Shown here piece after piece: positions 47,003 to 55,918 of a stretch of 64,000 nt of DNA (positions within the stretch are counted from its first letter, which is position 1; each line of letters starts with the position of its first letter). This DNA is from Prevotella sp. UBA4217 (lineage in GTDB: Bacteria; Bacteroidota; Bacteroidia; Bacteroidales; Bacteroidaceae), in contig DFTH01000002.1 in assembly GCA_002379425.1 (NCBI GenBank), positions 1 to 64,000 of the forward strand. Reading direction: 5' to 3'. The notes below the pieces were generated by a model. It was not told where the DNA came from, did not search any database, and saw nothing but the letters and a program-made list of their open reading frames with translations. The position numbers and the translations under genes are program-made.

Positions 47003-48469
47003 ATGGGAGGATTCTTTGGAACCATAGCCACGAAAAGTTGTGTGAACGATCTCTTTTATGGGACTGACTATAACTCGCACCTCGGGACAAAGCGTGCGGG
47101 TATGGTGATGTTCGATAGTGACAAGGGTTTCAGTCGTAAAATTCATAATCTGGAGCGCGACTACTTCCGCTCGAAATTCGAGGATGAACTTGAATCGTTC
47201 TCCGGGAATCAAGGCATAGGAGTGATTAGCGACACTGACCCGCAGCCAATCATCGTGAACTCACACCTGGGGCGGTATGCTGTGGTGACGGTGGCGAAGA
47301 TCAATAACCTGCCTGAGATAGCCAGTGAACTGCTGGAGCGCAGGATGCACTTCAGCGAACTGACAGAAAACAATATCAACCAGACGGAACTCGTCGCACT
47401 GCTCATCAATATGGGGCGTACCTTCGTGGAGGGTATCAATCTGGTATATAAGAAGATTGAAGGGTCATGCTCGATGCTAATCCTGACAGAGAAGGGGATC
47501 ATCGCTGCCCGTGATTTCTTGGGGCGCACACCTATTGTGATTGGCAAGAAAGATGGGGCATACGCCGTGTCGAGTGAGACGACAAGTTTCCCCAACCTTG
47601 ATTTCTACCGTGTTAGAGACTTAGGACCAGGTGAGATTGTCTATCTGACGGCTGATAAGATGGAGGTGCTGCAGGAGCCGTTCAAGCGGGAGCAAATATG
47701 CTCTTTCCTCTGGGTCTATTATGGGTTCCCTGCTTCCGACTATAACGGCATCAATGTGGAGGCCGTGCGCGAGGCCAATGGTAAGAAAATGGGTGAGATA
47801 GACGATACCGAGGTGGATAGCGTCTGTGGCGTGCCCGACTCCGGTGTCGGCATGGCACTGGGCTATGCTGAGGGTAAAGGCGTGCCCTATAAGCGCTCTG
47901 TCTTGAAATATACACCGACATGGCCTCGTTCGTTTACACCTGGCAATCAGGAGCGTCGTGCCTTGGTGGCCAAGATGAAACTGATACCTAATCCTGCTCT
48001 GCTGAAGGATCAGCGCGTGGTGTTCTGTGATGACTCCATTGTGCGTGGCACGCAGTTGAAGGATAATGTCAGGACCTTCTTCGAGTATGGTGCTAAAGAG
48101 GTGCACTGCCGTATTTCCTGTCCGCCTTTGGTCTATGGATGTCCGTTTATTGGTTTTACGTCGTCGAAAAGCGATATGGAACTGATTACGCGTCGTATTA
48201 TCAAGGATTTTGAGGGCGACGACAAGAAGAACCTGGAGAAATACGCCACGACGGATTCTCCTGAATATAAGCGGATGGTGGATGAAATCGCCAAGCGCCT
48301 AGGGCTGACGACGCTGAAGTTCGCTAAGTTGGAAGATCTGGTGGATAGTATAGGACTTCCGAAATGCCGTGTCTGTACACATTGTTTTGATGGCAGCAGT
48401 TATTGTCATGAGCACGACGATGAGGATAATCGCCAACTGAAGTTGGACTTTGAAGAATTGAAGGATTGA
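47003..48469 (+). CDS. PurF-like amidophosphoribosyltransferase family protein lacking the N-terminal Cys
   Basis: A 488-residue protein with both PurF domains: an Ntn glutamine-amidotransferase-like N-half (to about 250) and a phosphoribosyltransferase C-half. The PRPP loop VVFCDDSIVRGTQ (about 341-353), the CGVPDSGVGMALGYAEG strand and PPLVYGCPFIGF are conserved, and the C-terminal CRVCTHCF resembles the Fe-S/Cys region of Bacillus PurF. However, it begins MGGFFGTIA where active PurF has a catalytic Cys at residue 1 or after a propeptide (CGxxG). Glutamine hydrolysis is therefore doubtful, and ammonia-dependent or different chemistry is possible. It ends in a GAAGAATT-type repeat (EELKD) 4 bp from the convergent recQ stop. 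Confidence 0.78.
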   Translation: MGGFFGTIATKSCVNDLFYGTDYNSHLGTKRAGMVMFDSDKGFSRKIHNLERDYFRSKFEDELESFSGNQGIGVISDTDPQPIIVNSHLGRYAVVTVAKINNLPEIASELLERRMHFSELTENNINQTELVALLINMGRTFVEGINLVYKKIEGSCSMLILTEKGIIAARDFLGRTPIVIGKKDGAYAVSSETTSFPNLDFYRVRDLGPGEIVYLTADKMEVLQEPFKREQICSFLWVYYGFPASDYNGINVEAVREANGKKMGEIDDTEVDSVCGVPDSGVGMALGYAEGKGVPYKRSVLKYTPTWPRSFTPGNQERRALVAKMKLIPNPALLKDQRVVFCDDSIVRGTQLKDNVRTFFEYGAKEVHCRISCPPLVYGCPFIGFTSSKSDMELITRRIIKDFEGDDKKNLEKYATTDSPEYKRMVDEIAKRLGLTTLKFAKLEDLVDSIGLPKCRVCTHCFDGSSYCHEHDDEDNRQLKLDFEELKD

Positions 48470-48473
48470 AAAA

Positions 48474-50384
48474 TCAGATGCGGAGGAGTAGGCCGTCGGC
48501 CTGGCGGATGTATTCCTCTTGAAGAAGATAGTCGAGTGCGGCATCCAGTTCGTCGGTAGGCAACTGTATGCCGCGCAAGTCTGTAATAGGGTGGGGCTTT
48601 CCGTCGCCAAGGAGGGTAAGAATCCGTTCCATCGCTTCATCAAGTTTTACTTCTGACACGAGCCCCTGTGGACGGTGGCTCAGACAGACGTCGCACTGTT
48701 CGCAGTTATGATCGTTCTCCTCACCGAAATAGCGTAGTAGTTGCCGGCTGCGGCAAACCTCATCATTGGTGGCATAGTTGATCATGGCGTGAATGCGCTC
48801 TATGAACTGTTCTTTCCGTTCTTCGTAGATAGAGGGCGGAAGTTGGACGTGTTCCATGTCCTCGCGCCGCTGGGTATAGCGGATATAAGGTGTCTTCTTC
48901 TGGGGTATGAAATGGAGGATATGTCGCTCACTCAGACTTTTCAGGGTCATATATACCTGATGGGGCTGGAGGCCAGTCTGGGATGCGATGAAACTTTCGT
49001 CGATATAGTTGTAGTCCGTGAAGAGACCTCCGTAGTTGCGCAGCAGCATGGTAATGACCTTCTCCTCATTGGGTGAGGTATGCTCCAGTCGATAGAGGTC
49101 ATTGCGCCCGATGGTGAACATCACCCGGGCCTGGTTGTCCTGTTCTTCCGTGTATTCGATGTAACCTGCGCGATTGAGAATCTTCAGGGCAGAATCCACT
49201 TGTATGGGGAAATGATGGAAGGCATGGCAGAACTTGTCGATATTGAACTCGAAGGTATGGTTGTAGCCAGAGCCCACGCCAATCTGGTAGAAATAGGCGA
49301 GGTGCTCATAGACCTGTCGGATATAGTTCTTCTCTGGGAAAGTATCGGCAATGCGCTTCTCCAGTTTCCGCTGATCGGCATCGTTATAGAGTAGTACGGC
49401 GTATGCTTTCCGCCCGTCGCGCCCAGCCCGTCCCGCTTCCTGGAAGTAGGCCTCGATACTGTCGGGGCAGTCGATGTGGATCACAAGGCGCACGTCGGGC
49501 TTGTCGATGCCCATGCCGAATGCATTCGTCGCCACCATTACGCGTACCTGATCCTGTTGCCAGGCCTTCTGGCGCTCGTCCTTGACGGCTGTGTCGAGAC
49601 CAGCATGGTAGAAGGTGGATGAGATGCCTGCCTCGGACAGCAGATCGGCCATCTCCTTGGTGCGCTTGCGGCTGCGGGCATAGACGATGGCTGGGCCTTT
49701 CAGGCTATTGAGAATATGGATGAGTTGCTCCCGCTTGTCGGTGGCCCTTCTGACGACGTAGGCCAGGTTCTTCCGCTCGAAACTCATCTTGAAGATACCG
49801 GGATTACTTGGGAATCCTAGTTTCTCCAGCATGTCCTGTACGACGGCGGGGGTAGCCGTGGCTGTCAGGGCCAGGACGGGAATGCCTGGCAGCAGTTTGC
49901 GGATATTGGCAATCTGTAGATAGGAAGGACGGAAGTCGTAACCCCACTGGGAGATGCAGTGTGCCTCATCGACGGTGATGAAACTCACGCGGATATGGCG
50001 TAACTTTGTCTGAAAGAGTTCAGAGGAAAGACGTTCCGGGGAGACATATAGGATCTTGATGTCACCGAAGATGCAATTCTCGAGGATGGTGACAATCTCC
50101 TCACGGGTCAGGCCCGAGTAGATGGCTGCCGCCCGTATGCCACGGTGGCGCAGGTGTTCAACCTGATCCTTCATCAGCGCGATGAGGGGAGTAATGACGA
50201 TACACGTCCCATCTTTTGCTAAAGCAGGAACCTGAAAGGTGATAGACTTCCCCCCGCCTGTCGGCATCAGGCCTAAGGTGTCGTGCCCGTTGCCAATGGA
50301 CTCAATGATCTCCAACTGGATACCACGGAAGTCGTCATAACTCCAGTATCGCCGTAGAATTGAACGATAATCCTCTATCTTCAA
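48474..50384 (-). CDS. recQ: ATP-dependent DNA helicase RecQ
   Basis: A 3'-5' DNA helicase used in recombination and repair. The 636-residue protein shows Walker A MPTGGGKS (about 37-44), the DEAH box VDEAHCISQWGYDFRPSYL with the RecQ aromatic-rich loop, motif VI (DGRKAYAV preceded by QEAGRAGR), and the zinc-binding Cys cluster with NCEQCDVC (about 540-560). A winged-helix C-terminus follows (DEAMERILTLLGDGKPHPIT). No clear HRDC domain is present. It lies 10 bp after recJ, so a recJ-recQ repair operon is likely; RecJ and RecQ cooperate in end resection in the RecFOR pathway. Confidence 0.94.
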   Translation of the reverse strand: MKIEDYRSILRRYWSYDDFRGIQLEIIESIGNGHDTLGLMPTGGGKSITFQVPALAKDGTCIVITPLIALMKDQVEHLRHRGIRAAAIYSGLTREEIVTILENCIFGDIKILYVSPERLSSELFQTKLRHIRVSFITVDEAHCISQWGYDFRPSYLQIANIRKLLPGIPVLALTATATPAVVQDMLEKLGFPSNPGIFKMSFERKNLAYVVRRATDKREQLIHILNSLKGPAIVYARSRKRTKEMADLLSEAGISSTFYHAGLDTAVKDERQKAWQQDQVRVMVATNAFGMGIDKPDVRLVIHIDCPDSIEAYFQEAGRAGRDGRKAYAVLLYNDADQRKLEKRIADTFPEKNYIRQVYEHLAYFYQIGVGSGYNHTFEFNIDKFCHAFHHFPIQVDSALKILNRAGYIEYTEEQDNQARVMFTIGRNDLYRLEHTSPNEEKVITMLLRNYGGLFTDYNYIDESFIASQTGLQPHQVYMTLKSLSERHILHFIPQKKTPYIRYTQRREDMEHVQLPPSIYEERKEQFIERIHAMINYATNDEVCRSRQLLRYFGEENDHNCEQCDVCLSHRPQGLVSEVKLDEAMERILTLLGDGKPHPITDLRGIQLPTDELDAALDYLLQEEYIRQADGLLLRI

Positions 50385-50394
50385 TGCTCAATCT

Positions 50395-52122
50395 TTAATT
50401 GTCATTCTCCGACGGTTTGATGTCCTCTATCTGGAGTTGGACCTCACTGCGCTTGTAGATATTGTCCTCAACTGTATAGACGATGTCAAACGAACGCTTT
50501 GACTTGATATACTTGGCGGACTCACTCTGTCCAAAAGCAATACCATTAAGCACGTTGCTTGACTTGGAGTCAACGAGTTCGAGTTTGATATGTTCCTGTT
50601 GGCGACCCACGACCTTCGATGTACCATAGTCATAGACGTTGCGGGTACAGAATAGCGGCTTAGGATTGTCAGGACCGTATGGCGCGAACTTCTTCAGGTC
50701 GTTGTGTAGTTTCTTCGTCACATCCTTAAAGTCGATCACTGCATTGATGTCAAGCGTGGCCTCGGTCTGTTCTGGGAGTATATGCTCGGTGACGTACTTC
50801 TGGAAGCGACGGCGGAACTCGGGGATGTTCTCAATCTTCAGCGAGAGACCAACGGCGTATGTATGGCCACCGAAGTTCTCCAGCAGGTCACGGCAACTCT
50901 TGATAGCATCATATATGTCATAGCCGGCCACACTCCGGGCAGAACCCGTAGCGATGCCATTGAACTTGGTGAGCACTACCGTGGGGCGGTAATAGAGTTC
51001 CGTCAGGCGTGAGGCTACGATGCCGATAACGCCTTTCTTCCAGTTCTCATCGTAGAGCACGATACTGGCTTGGTGCTTCTGGTTCTCCAGTTTCTCCACG
51101 ATCTGGTTAGCCTCTTCCGTCATCTGCTTATCGACATCCTTGCGCTGCTCGTTATACTCATTGATGTGGTTGGCTTCTGCCAGGGCTTTGTCAAAGTCGC
51201 GCTCCACCAGCAGATCGACTGCCTCGGTACCATTCTGCATACGGCCGGAGGCATTGATACGAGGTCCGATCTTGAAGACGATATCGCTCATCGTCATCTC
51301 GCGTCCTGTCAGACCGCATATCTCAATGATGGATTTCAGACCGACAGAGGGGCTCTGGTTCAGTTGCTTTAAGCCATGGAATGCTAAGATGCGGTTCTCC
51401 CCCATGATGGGCACGATATCTGCCGCAATACTGACTGCACAGAAGTCGAGTAGGGGAATCAGCCGCGAGAAGGGTATGCCATTGTTCTTGGCAAAGGCCT
51501 GCATGAACTTAAAGCCCACGCCACAGCCGCAGAGATGTTTAAAGGGATAGGTGGAATCCTCACGCTTGGGGTTGAGAATCGCCACGGCGGGCGGTAATTC
51601 CTCATCAGGTACGTGATGGTCACACACGATGAAGTCAATGCCCAATGACTTGGCGTATGTAATCTCGTCGAATGCCTTGACACCACAGTCGAGCACGATA
51701 ATTAGTTTGATACCTTTCTCTGCTGCATAGTCCAATGCCTTGACACTGATTCCATAGCCCTCCTCATAGCGGTCTGGGATATAGTATTCAATGTTGGAAT
51801 AGAACTGCTGCAGAAACTTATACACCAAAGCAACCGCCGTACATCCATCGACATCGTAGTCGCCATATATCATGATGCGCTCCTTGCGCCCCATGGCGTC
51901 ATTCAGCCTATCGACTGCCACGTCCATGTCATTCATCAGGAACGGGTCAATGAGTTCGTTTAGCATCGGACGGAAGAATCGCTTGGCGGCGCTCTCCGTC
52001 TTTATGCCACGCTGAATGAGCAGGTCGGCGAGGATAGGACTCATGCCGATCTTCTCTCCCAGTTCCTTAGCCGCAGTCTGTCGTTCTGATGTAGGTGGTT
52101 CGTAATTCCATTTGAAATGCAT
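50395..52122 (-). CDS. recJ: Single-stranded-DNA-specific exonuclease RecJ
   Basis: A 5'-3' ssDNA exonuclease of the DHH superfamily. The 575-residue protein has the metal-binding motifs GDYDVDGCTAV (about 84-94), DCGVKAFDEI (about 144-153) and CDHHVPDEELPPA (the DHH motif, about 166-178). DHHA1 motifs GPRINASGRM and a nucleic-acid-binding region lie toward the C-terminus (GGHTYAVGLSL). Length agrees with RecJ. It is the first gene of a two-gene operon with recQ and has a TACCTTTG box about 67 bp upstream. Confidence 0.94.
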   Translation of the reverse strand: MHFKWNYEPPTSERQTAAKELGEKIGMSPILADLLIQRGIKTESAAKRFFRPMLNELIDPFLMNDMDVAVDRLNDAMGRKERIMIYGDYDVDGCTAVALVYKFLQQFYSNIEYYIPDRYEEGYGISVKALDYAAEKGIKLIIVLDCGVKAFDEITYAKSLGIDFIVCDHHVPDEELPPAVAILNPKREDSTYPFKHLCGCGVGFKFMQAFAKNNGIPFSRLIPLLDFCAVSIAADIVPIMGENRILAFHGLKQLNQSPSVGLKSIIEICGLTGREMTMSDIVFKIGPRINASGRMQNGTEAVDLLVERDFDKALAEANHINEYNEQRKDVDKQMTEEANQIVEKLENQKHQASIVLYDENWKKGVIGIVASRLTELYYRPTVVLTKFNGIATGSARSVAGYDIYDAIKSCRDLLENFGGHTYAVGLSLKIENIPEFRRRFQKYVTEHILPEQTEATLDINAVIDFKDVTKKLHNDLKKFAPYGPDNPKPLFCTRNVYDYGTSKVVGRQQEHIKLELVDSKSSNVLNGIAFGQSESAKYIKSKRSFDIVYTVEDNIYKRSEVQLQIEDIKPSENDN

Positions 52123-52188
52123 TAATATATTTATTTTTATTCTTTCCGCTTTAGTGGCTAAAAGTGCCTATTAAGGCAATATAGCGCC

Positions 52189-52196
52189 CAAAGGTA
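52189..52196 (-). promoter_or_regulatory. Predicted -7 box for recJ-recQ
   Basis: Reads TACCTTTG on the minus strand, an exact TAnnTTTG match, 66 bp before the recJ ATG. It lies just downstream (in transcription direction) of the terminator of the C1 peptidase gene. Confidence 0.55.
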
Positions 52197-52210
52197 CGAA
52201 TAAAAAATGA

Positions 52211-52256
52211 AAAAACGGCATAATCTGCGGAAAAAATTGCAGATAATGCCGTTTTT
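52211..52256 (-). terminator. Hairpin terminator of the pepP-C1 peptidase operon
   Basis: An 18-bp stem with one mismatch (AAAAACGGCATTATCTGC on the minus strand) around a 10-base loop, followed on the minus strand by a T-rich run. It begins 19 bp after the C1 peptidase stop and is a textbook intrinsic terminator in that direction. Confidence 0.88.
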
Positions 52257-52275
52257 ACTAAATTTATAGGATATG

Positions 52276-53481
52276 TTATAGTCCGAGTTTCTTACGAATA
52301 TCGGCAGGGATGGCATTCTTGTTGATCATGAAGTCCATCGTGTTGGCGGCGATAAAAGCCTTTGTCATATACCAGGTGCCCTTGTAGTCGCCGCTCTCGC
52401 CCCACGAGTTCTTCACCATGTAGTACTCCTTGCCGTTCTGGTCTTTGGCCACACCGTAGATATGCATGCCGTGGTCGTCGGTCAACTGCCAGTTGTCGAA
52501 CCGCTCCTGTCGCATTTCCTGTGTGGGAACGATCTCAGGCACTTTGCATCCCAGCGAGTCAATCACATTACGCTTCTTATCAGCGGTGAGTTTCAACCAG
52601 CGGGCCATGTCGCTGCCGGCGAGGCTCTGGGTGGCCTTGGCATCGATGGCGTAGGCCAGTCCCTGACGAGTGAAACCCTCTTCTGACACGTCACCGCCCC
52701 AGGCCACGGTATAGCCTTCGTTCACGGCGTTGTCGATGATCTGCATCATCTCATCCATAGGCACGTTGTAAGAAAGCGGGAAGCGCCAGTTGTCCTGAAC
52801 CTCAACGGCAAAGGCTGTGTAGAAGGGATGATGGGTGTAACTGGTGATGCTCACGTAGTCATTGAGGTTGATGCCGAGAGAGGCCATGAAGGTCTTCGGG
52901 CTATATTCCTTGCCCTCGTAGGTAAACTTCTCTGGACACTTGCCGAGGTAGGCATCCAGAATTCCTTGCAGGCCATTCTTCCATGCCCCAGAGAGTTTCT
53001 TGGCATCACTCTTGGCGACGGCAGCCACGTATGGCTCCAGGACGGAGAAGAACTCGTTGAAGTTGTTCAGTGAATCACCATAGAGTGAGCCGGGGAACGG
53101 CATGGCGTTTTCCGGGCAGATACCCCAGGTCTTCATCGTGGCAAGCACATCCTCGGCGGAACCTCCCTGGGCAAACTGACAGTCACCGTGATAACGCACC
53201 ACCTGGACAGCACGGTCCATGTAAGTCTTGTTGGCTACGAACGACTCACAGAGATCGTAGGCCTTGCCCGTGGCCTTCAGGATTTCTGCCTCGAAGAACG
53301 ACATGGTGGAATAGTCCCAGCAGGTACCCGAACGGTTCTGGTCCTTTACACTGGTGACAGGAATCTCTTTGATGGTAGTAAAGACGGGCTTATTGGCCTC
53401 TTTGGCGTCTGTCTTTTTCTTGGCAGCCGAAGCACTGGTGGCAATCACCACCAAAAGTGCGAAAGTTAGAATCTTCTTCAT
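52276..53481 (-). CDS. Exported C1-family cysteine peptidase (aminopeptidase C-like)
   Basis: A 401-residue papain-like enzyme with a signal peptide (MKKILTFALLVVIATSASAA). The active-site Cys lies in NRSGTCWDYST (about 50-60, Cys about 54), the catalytic His in DDHGMHIYG (about 337) and Asn in VKNSWGESGDYKG (about 358). The arrangement matches bleomycin hydrolase/PepC homologues, but the signal peptide indicates periplasmic or outer-membrane action rather than the usual cytosolic one. It is downstream of pepP by 24 bp and ends at a strong terminator. A role in digesting imported peptides together with pepP is plausible. Confidence 0.88.
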   Translation of the reverse strand: MKKILTFALLVVIATSASAAKKKTDAKEANKPVFTTIKEIPVTSVKDQNRSGTCWDYSTMSFFEAEILKATGKAYDLCESFVANKTYMDRAVQVVRYHGDCQFAQGGSAEDVLATMKTWGICPENAMPFPGSLYGDSLNNFNEFFSVLEPYVAAVAKSDAKKLSGAWKNGLQGILDAYLGKCPEKFTYEGKEYSPKTFMASLGINLNDYVSITSYTHHPFYTAFAVEVQDNWRFPLSYNVPMDEMMQIIDNAVNEGYTVAWGGDVSEEGFTRQGLAYAIDAKATQSLAGSDMARWLKLTADKKRNVIDSLGCKVPEIVPTQEMRQERFDNWQLTDDHGMHIYGVAKDQNGKEYYMVKNSWGESGDYKGTWYMTKAFIAANTMDFMINKNAIPADIRKKLGL

Positions 53482-53505
53482 GAATTATAATGTTTAATTT
53501 AATGT

Positions 53506-54903
53506 TTAATCTCTGTTGCTTGCCATAAATTCCTCAAGTTCCTTGGGATGATAGGGAATGCGCTGTTTGCCGAGGAAGCGGCAGCCGTCCTTCGTGATGA
53601 GAATATCATCTTCGATGCGGATGCCGCCAAAGTCCTTATAGGTCTCCAGTTTGTCGAAATTGATGAATTCCTTGCAGTGGCCTTCCTTCCGCCAAAGGTC
53701 GATGAGGTGGGGGATGAAGTAGATGCCGGGTTCATCGGTGACAACAAAACCTTCTTCTAACTTACGACCCATGCGGAGGCAGTTGGTGCCAAACTGCTCC
53801 AGGTTTGGACGCGTCTCATCGTCGAAGCCGACATAGATCTGTCCAAGCCCCTCCATATCGTGTACGTCCATACCCATCATGTGGCCCAGTCCGTGGGGGA
53901 GGAACATGGCATGGGCACCTGCTGCTACAGCCTCTTCCGTATCTCCTTTCATCAGTCCGAGTTCCTTCAGGCGGTCGGTCATCAGTCGGCAGACCGCAAA
54001 GTGGACATCAGCGTATTTCACGCCAGGCTTGGCTACTTCGAGCACATAGTCATGGCACTCCTCCACGATGCTGTATATCTCCAACTGGCGCCGGTCAAAC
54101 TTCCCATTGACAGGCATCGTACGGGTGTTGTCTGAGCAATAGTCGTCTAGTTCGCAGCCAGCGTCACAAAGGGCCAGACGGCCTGCCTCCAGTTTGGTGT
54201 CGGAGGGATTGCCATGCATGATCTCACCATGCTGGGAAAATATAGTAGCGAAACTGACACCCTGCGCCAGACTGCGGGCCACACCATCCACCTGTCCGCC
54301 GATGAAGCGCTCAGTGACACCAGGACGGATTAGCAACTGGGCCGTCGTATGCATGGCATAGCCGACCTCACAGGCTCTTTCTATAGCCTCTATCTCTTGT
54401 GACTCCTTGGTGGAGCGCATTTTCACTACGGCCTTGATGAGTGGTAGGGATGCCGCCTCTTTCTGTTTCGACGGGTGAATGCCGAACAGATCCATGATCT
54501 GTATTTTCGTATCGTGACGATAGGGCGGCAGGAAATGAACTTTCTTAGAGGAGAGCGGAGAAATCAGAGAGGAGAGGGCTTTCAGCGGGGCAGAGTTGGC
54601 AACGCCCACCTCGGCTGCCAGGTCTGCCACACTGGGGGTATAGCCCATCCATACTATATCCTCTACGTCAATGTCATCACCATAGAGGGTCTCCGTATCG
54701 TTGTCGATGTCGATGACGCCTATTAACCCATCACGGTGCTGTCCGAAATAGTACAGGAACGAAGAGTCCTGTCGCATAGGCGAATATGCATTGGCAGGAT
54801 AATTGGCTGGCGCCTCGTTATTGCCGAAGAAGATAATCACGCCGTTGCCAACGAGTTTTTTCAGTTCGGCACGGCGTCTGATATAGGTTTCTTTGCTAAA
54901 CAT
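53506..54903 (-). CDS. pepP: Xaa-Pro aminopeptidase (M24B)
   Basis: It removes N-terminal residues preceding proline, using two metal ions. The 465-residue cytosolic protein has the AMP_N domain (FSKETYIRRRAELKKL..., about 1-130) and the pita-bread catalytic domain. Metal ligands appear in DAGCELDDYCSDNTRTMPV (two Asp), HGLGHMMGMDVHD (His), TDEPGIYF (Glu) and GIRIEDDILIT (Glu). Length is normal for bacterial PepP. It is the first gene of an operon with the exported C1 peptidase. The start at 54903 is supported by a TACCTTTG box 37 bp upstream. Confidence 0.92.
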   Translation of the reverse strand: MFSKETYIRRRAELKKLVGNGVIIFFGNNEAPANYPANAYSPMRQDSSFLYYFGQHRDGLIGVIDIDNDTETLYGDDIDVEDIVWMGYTPSVADLAAEVGVANSAPLKALSSLISPLSSKKVHFLPPYRHDTKIQIMDLFGIHPSKQKEAASLPLIKAVVKMRSTKESQEIEAIERACEVGYAMHTTAQLLIRPGVTERFIGGQVDGVARSLAQGVSFATIFSQHGEIMHGNPSDTKLEAGRLALCDAGCELDDYCSDNTRTMPVNGKFDRRQLEIYSIVEECHDYVLEVAKPGVKYADVHFAVCRLMTDRLKELGLMKGDTEEAVAAGAHAMFLPHGLGHMMGMDVHDMEGLGQIYVGFDDETRPNLEQFGTNCLRMGRKLEEGFVVTDEPGIYFIPHLIDLWRKEGHCKEFINFDKLETYKDFGGIRIEDDILITKDGCRFLGKQRIPYHPKELEEFMASNRD

Positions 54904-54939
54904 TTGTCAAGTTTTCGTTATTATTAGTCAAATTCTCTG

Positions 54940-54947
54940 CAAAGGTA
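54940..54947 (-). promoter_or_regulatory. Predicted -7 box for pepP
   Basis: Reads TACCTTTG on the minus strand, 36 bp before the pepP ATG. It is back-to-back with the plus-strand box at 54970, with only 22 bp between. Confidence 0.55.
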
Positions 54948-54969
54948 CATATTTTATATTGAAAAGCAT

Positions 54970-54977
54970 TATCTTTG
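54970..54977 (+). promoter_or_regulatory. Predicted -7 box for the patatin-like gene
   Basis: TATCTTTG matches TAnnTTTG 21 bp before the ATG at 54999. It overlaps the first codons of a longer reading frame starting at 54975 and therefore supports the later start. Confidence 0.6.
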
Positions 54978-54998
54978 CAGAAAATTTTTGCAATAATT

Positions 54999-55838
54999 AT
55001 GCAGATAGGCAGAAAAACTGGACTTGTCTTGGAGGGTGGTGGCATGAGAGGCGTCTTCACCTCAGGTGTGCTCGATGCCTTTATGAAGCATGACCTCTAC
55101 TTCCCCTACGTGGTGGCGGTATCGGCTGGTGCCTGCAACGGTTTGTCGTATATGAGCCATCAACCACGTCGTGCCCGCTTTTCTAATATTGATATGTTGC
55201 AGAAATATGGCTATATCTCGCTGAAGAGTCTCTTGGTGCAGGGCAGCATCTTTGACCCTAACATTCTTTATGAGCGATTTCCTAATGAGATCGTTCCCTT
55301 CGACTATGACACCTATCGGAATAATCCGACAGTTTATGAGATGGTGACGACAAACTGTCTGACGGGGCGCGCCGAGTATCTGTCAGAGAAGGAAGATATA
55401 CAGCGCATGACTGCCATTGCCAAGGCATCAAGTTCTCTGCCGTATGTAGCACAGATTACATACGTTGATGGTGTTCCGATGCTCGATGGCGGAATCGTAG
55501 ATTCTATTCCTGTAGTCCGTGCTGTTGATAAAGGATATTCTCCTAACGTCTTGATACTTACCAGAAATCGTGGGTATCGTTCAAGTGAACCTGAGTTTAA
55601 GGTCCCACGTCTGTTCTATGGCGAGTATCCTCGCCTGCGTGTGGCCTTGAGTCATCATGTCGAGGCTTACAACAAGCAGTTGGAACTTATAGAACGGATG
55701 GAAGACTGGGGAGAGATTATCTGTATCCGTCCTGAGCGCCCCATGGAGGTGGAGCGTATCTGTCTCGACGTGGAGAAACTGGAACGACTCTACGAAGAGG
55801 GCTTTGCCCTGGGTGAAAAATTCTGCCAGACACTATAA
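54999..55838 (+). CDS. Patatin-like phospholipase (YjjU-like)
   Basis: A 279-residue cytosolic patatin-family hydrolase. The oxyanion-hole motif EGGGMRGVF (about 12-20), the nucleophile in VAVSAGACNG (Ser about 42) and the catalytic Asp in MLDGGIVDSIPV are intact, so a Ser-Asp dyad is present. Overall organisation resembles E. coli YjjU, with a helical C-terminus. The lipid substrate is unknown. The start at 54999 was chosen because an upstream in-frame ATG-like start at 54975 lies inside the predicted promoter. The gene is divergent from pepP and precedes trpS by 80 bp. Confidence 0.88.
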   Translation: MQIGRKTGLVLEGGGMRGVFTSGVLDAFMKHDLYFPYVVAVSAGACNGLSYMSHQPRRARFSNIDMLQKYGYISLKSLLVQGSIFDPNILYERFPNEIVPFDYDTYRNNPTVYEMVTTNCLTGRAEYLSEKEDIQRMTAIAKASSSLPYVAQITYVDGVPMLDGGIVDSIPVVRAVDKGYSPNVLILTRNRGYRSSEPEFKVPRLFYGEYPRLRVALSHHVEAYNKQLELIERMEDWGEIICIRPERPMEVERICLDVEKLERLYEEGFALGEKFCQTL

Positions 55839-55875
55839 AATTCTTCATTCTTCATTCTTAATTCTTAATTAAAAG
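55839..55875. repeat. Short ATTCTTCATTCTTAATT repeat
   Basis: Tandem ATTCTTCATTCTTAATT-type units lie between the patatin-like gene and the trpS promoter. They resemble, on the opposite strand, the GAAGAATT octamers found elsewhere in the window. Confidence 0.5.
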
Positions 55876-55878
55876 TCG

Positions 55879-55886
55879 TACCTTTG
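55879..55886 (+). promoter_or_regulatory. Predicted -7 box for trpS
   Basis: TACCTTTG matches TAnnTTTG, 32 bp before the trpS ATG at 55919. Confidence 0.58.
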
Positions 55887-55918
55887 CAGCCAAATTTAAA
55901 TAAGACTTAAAAGATACA

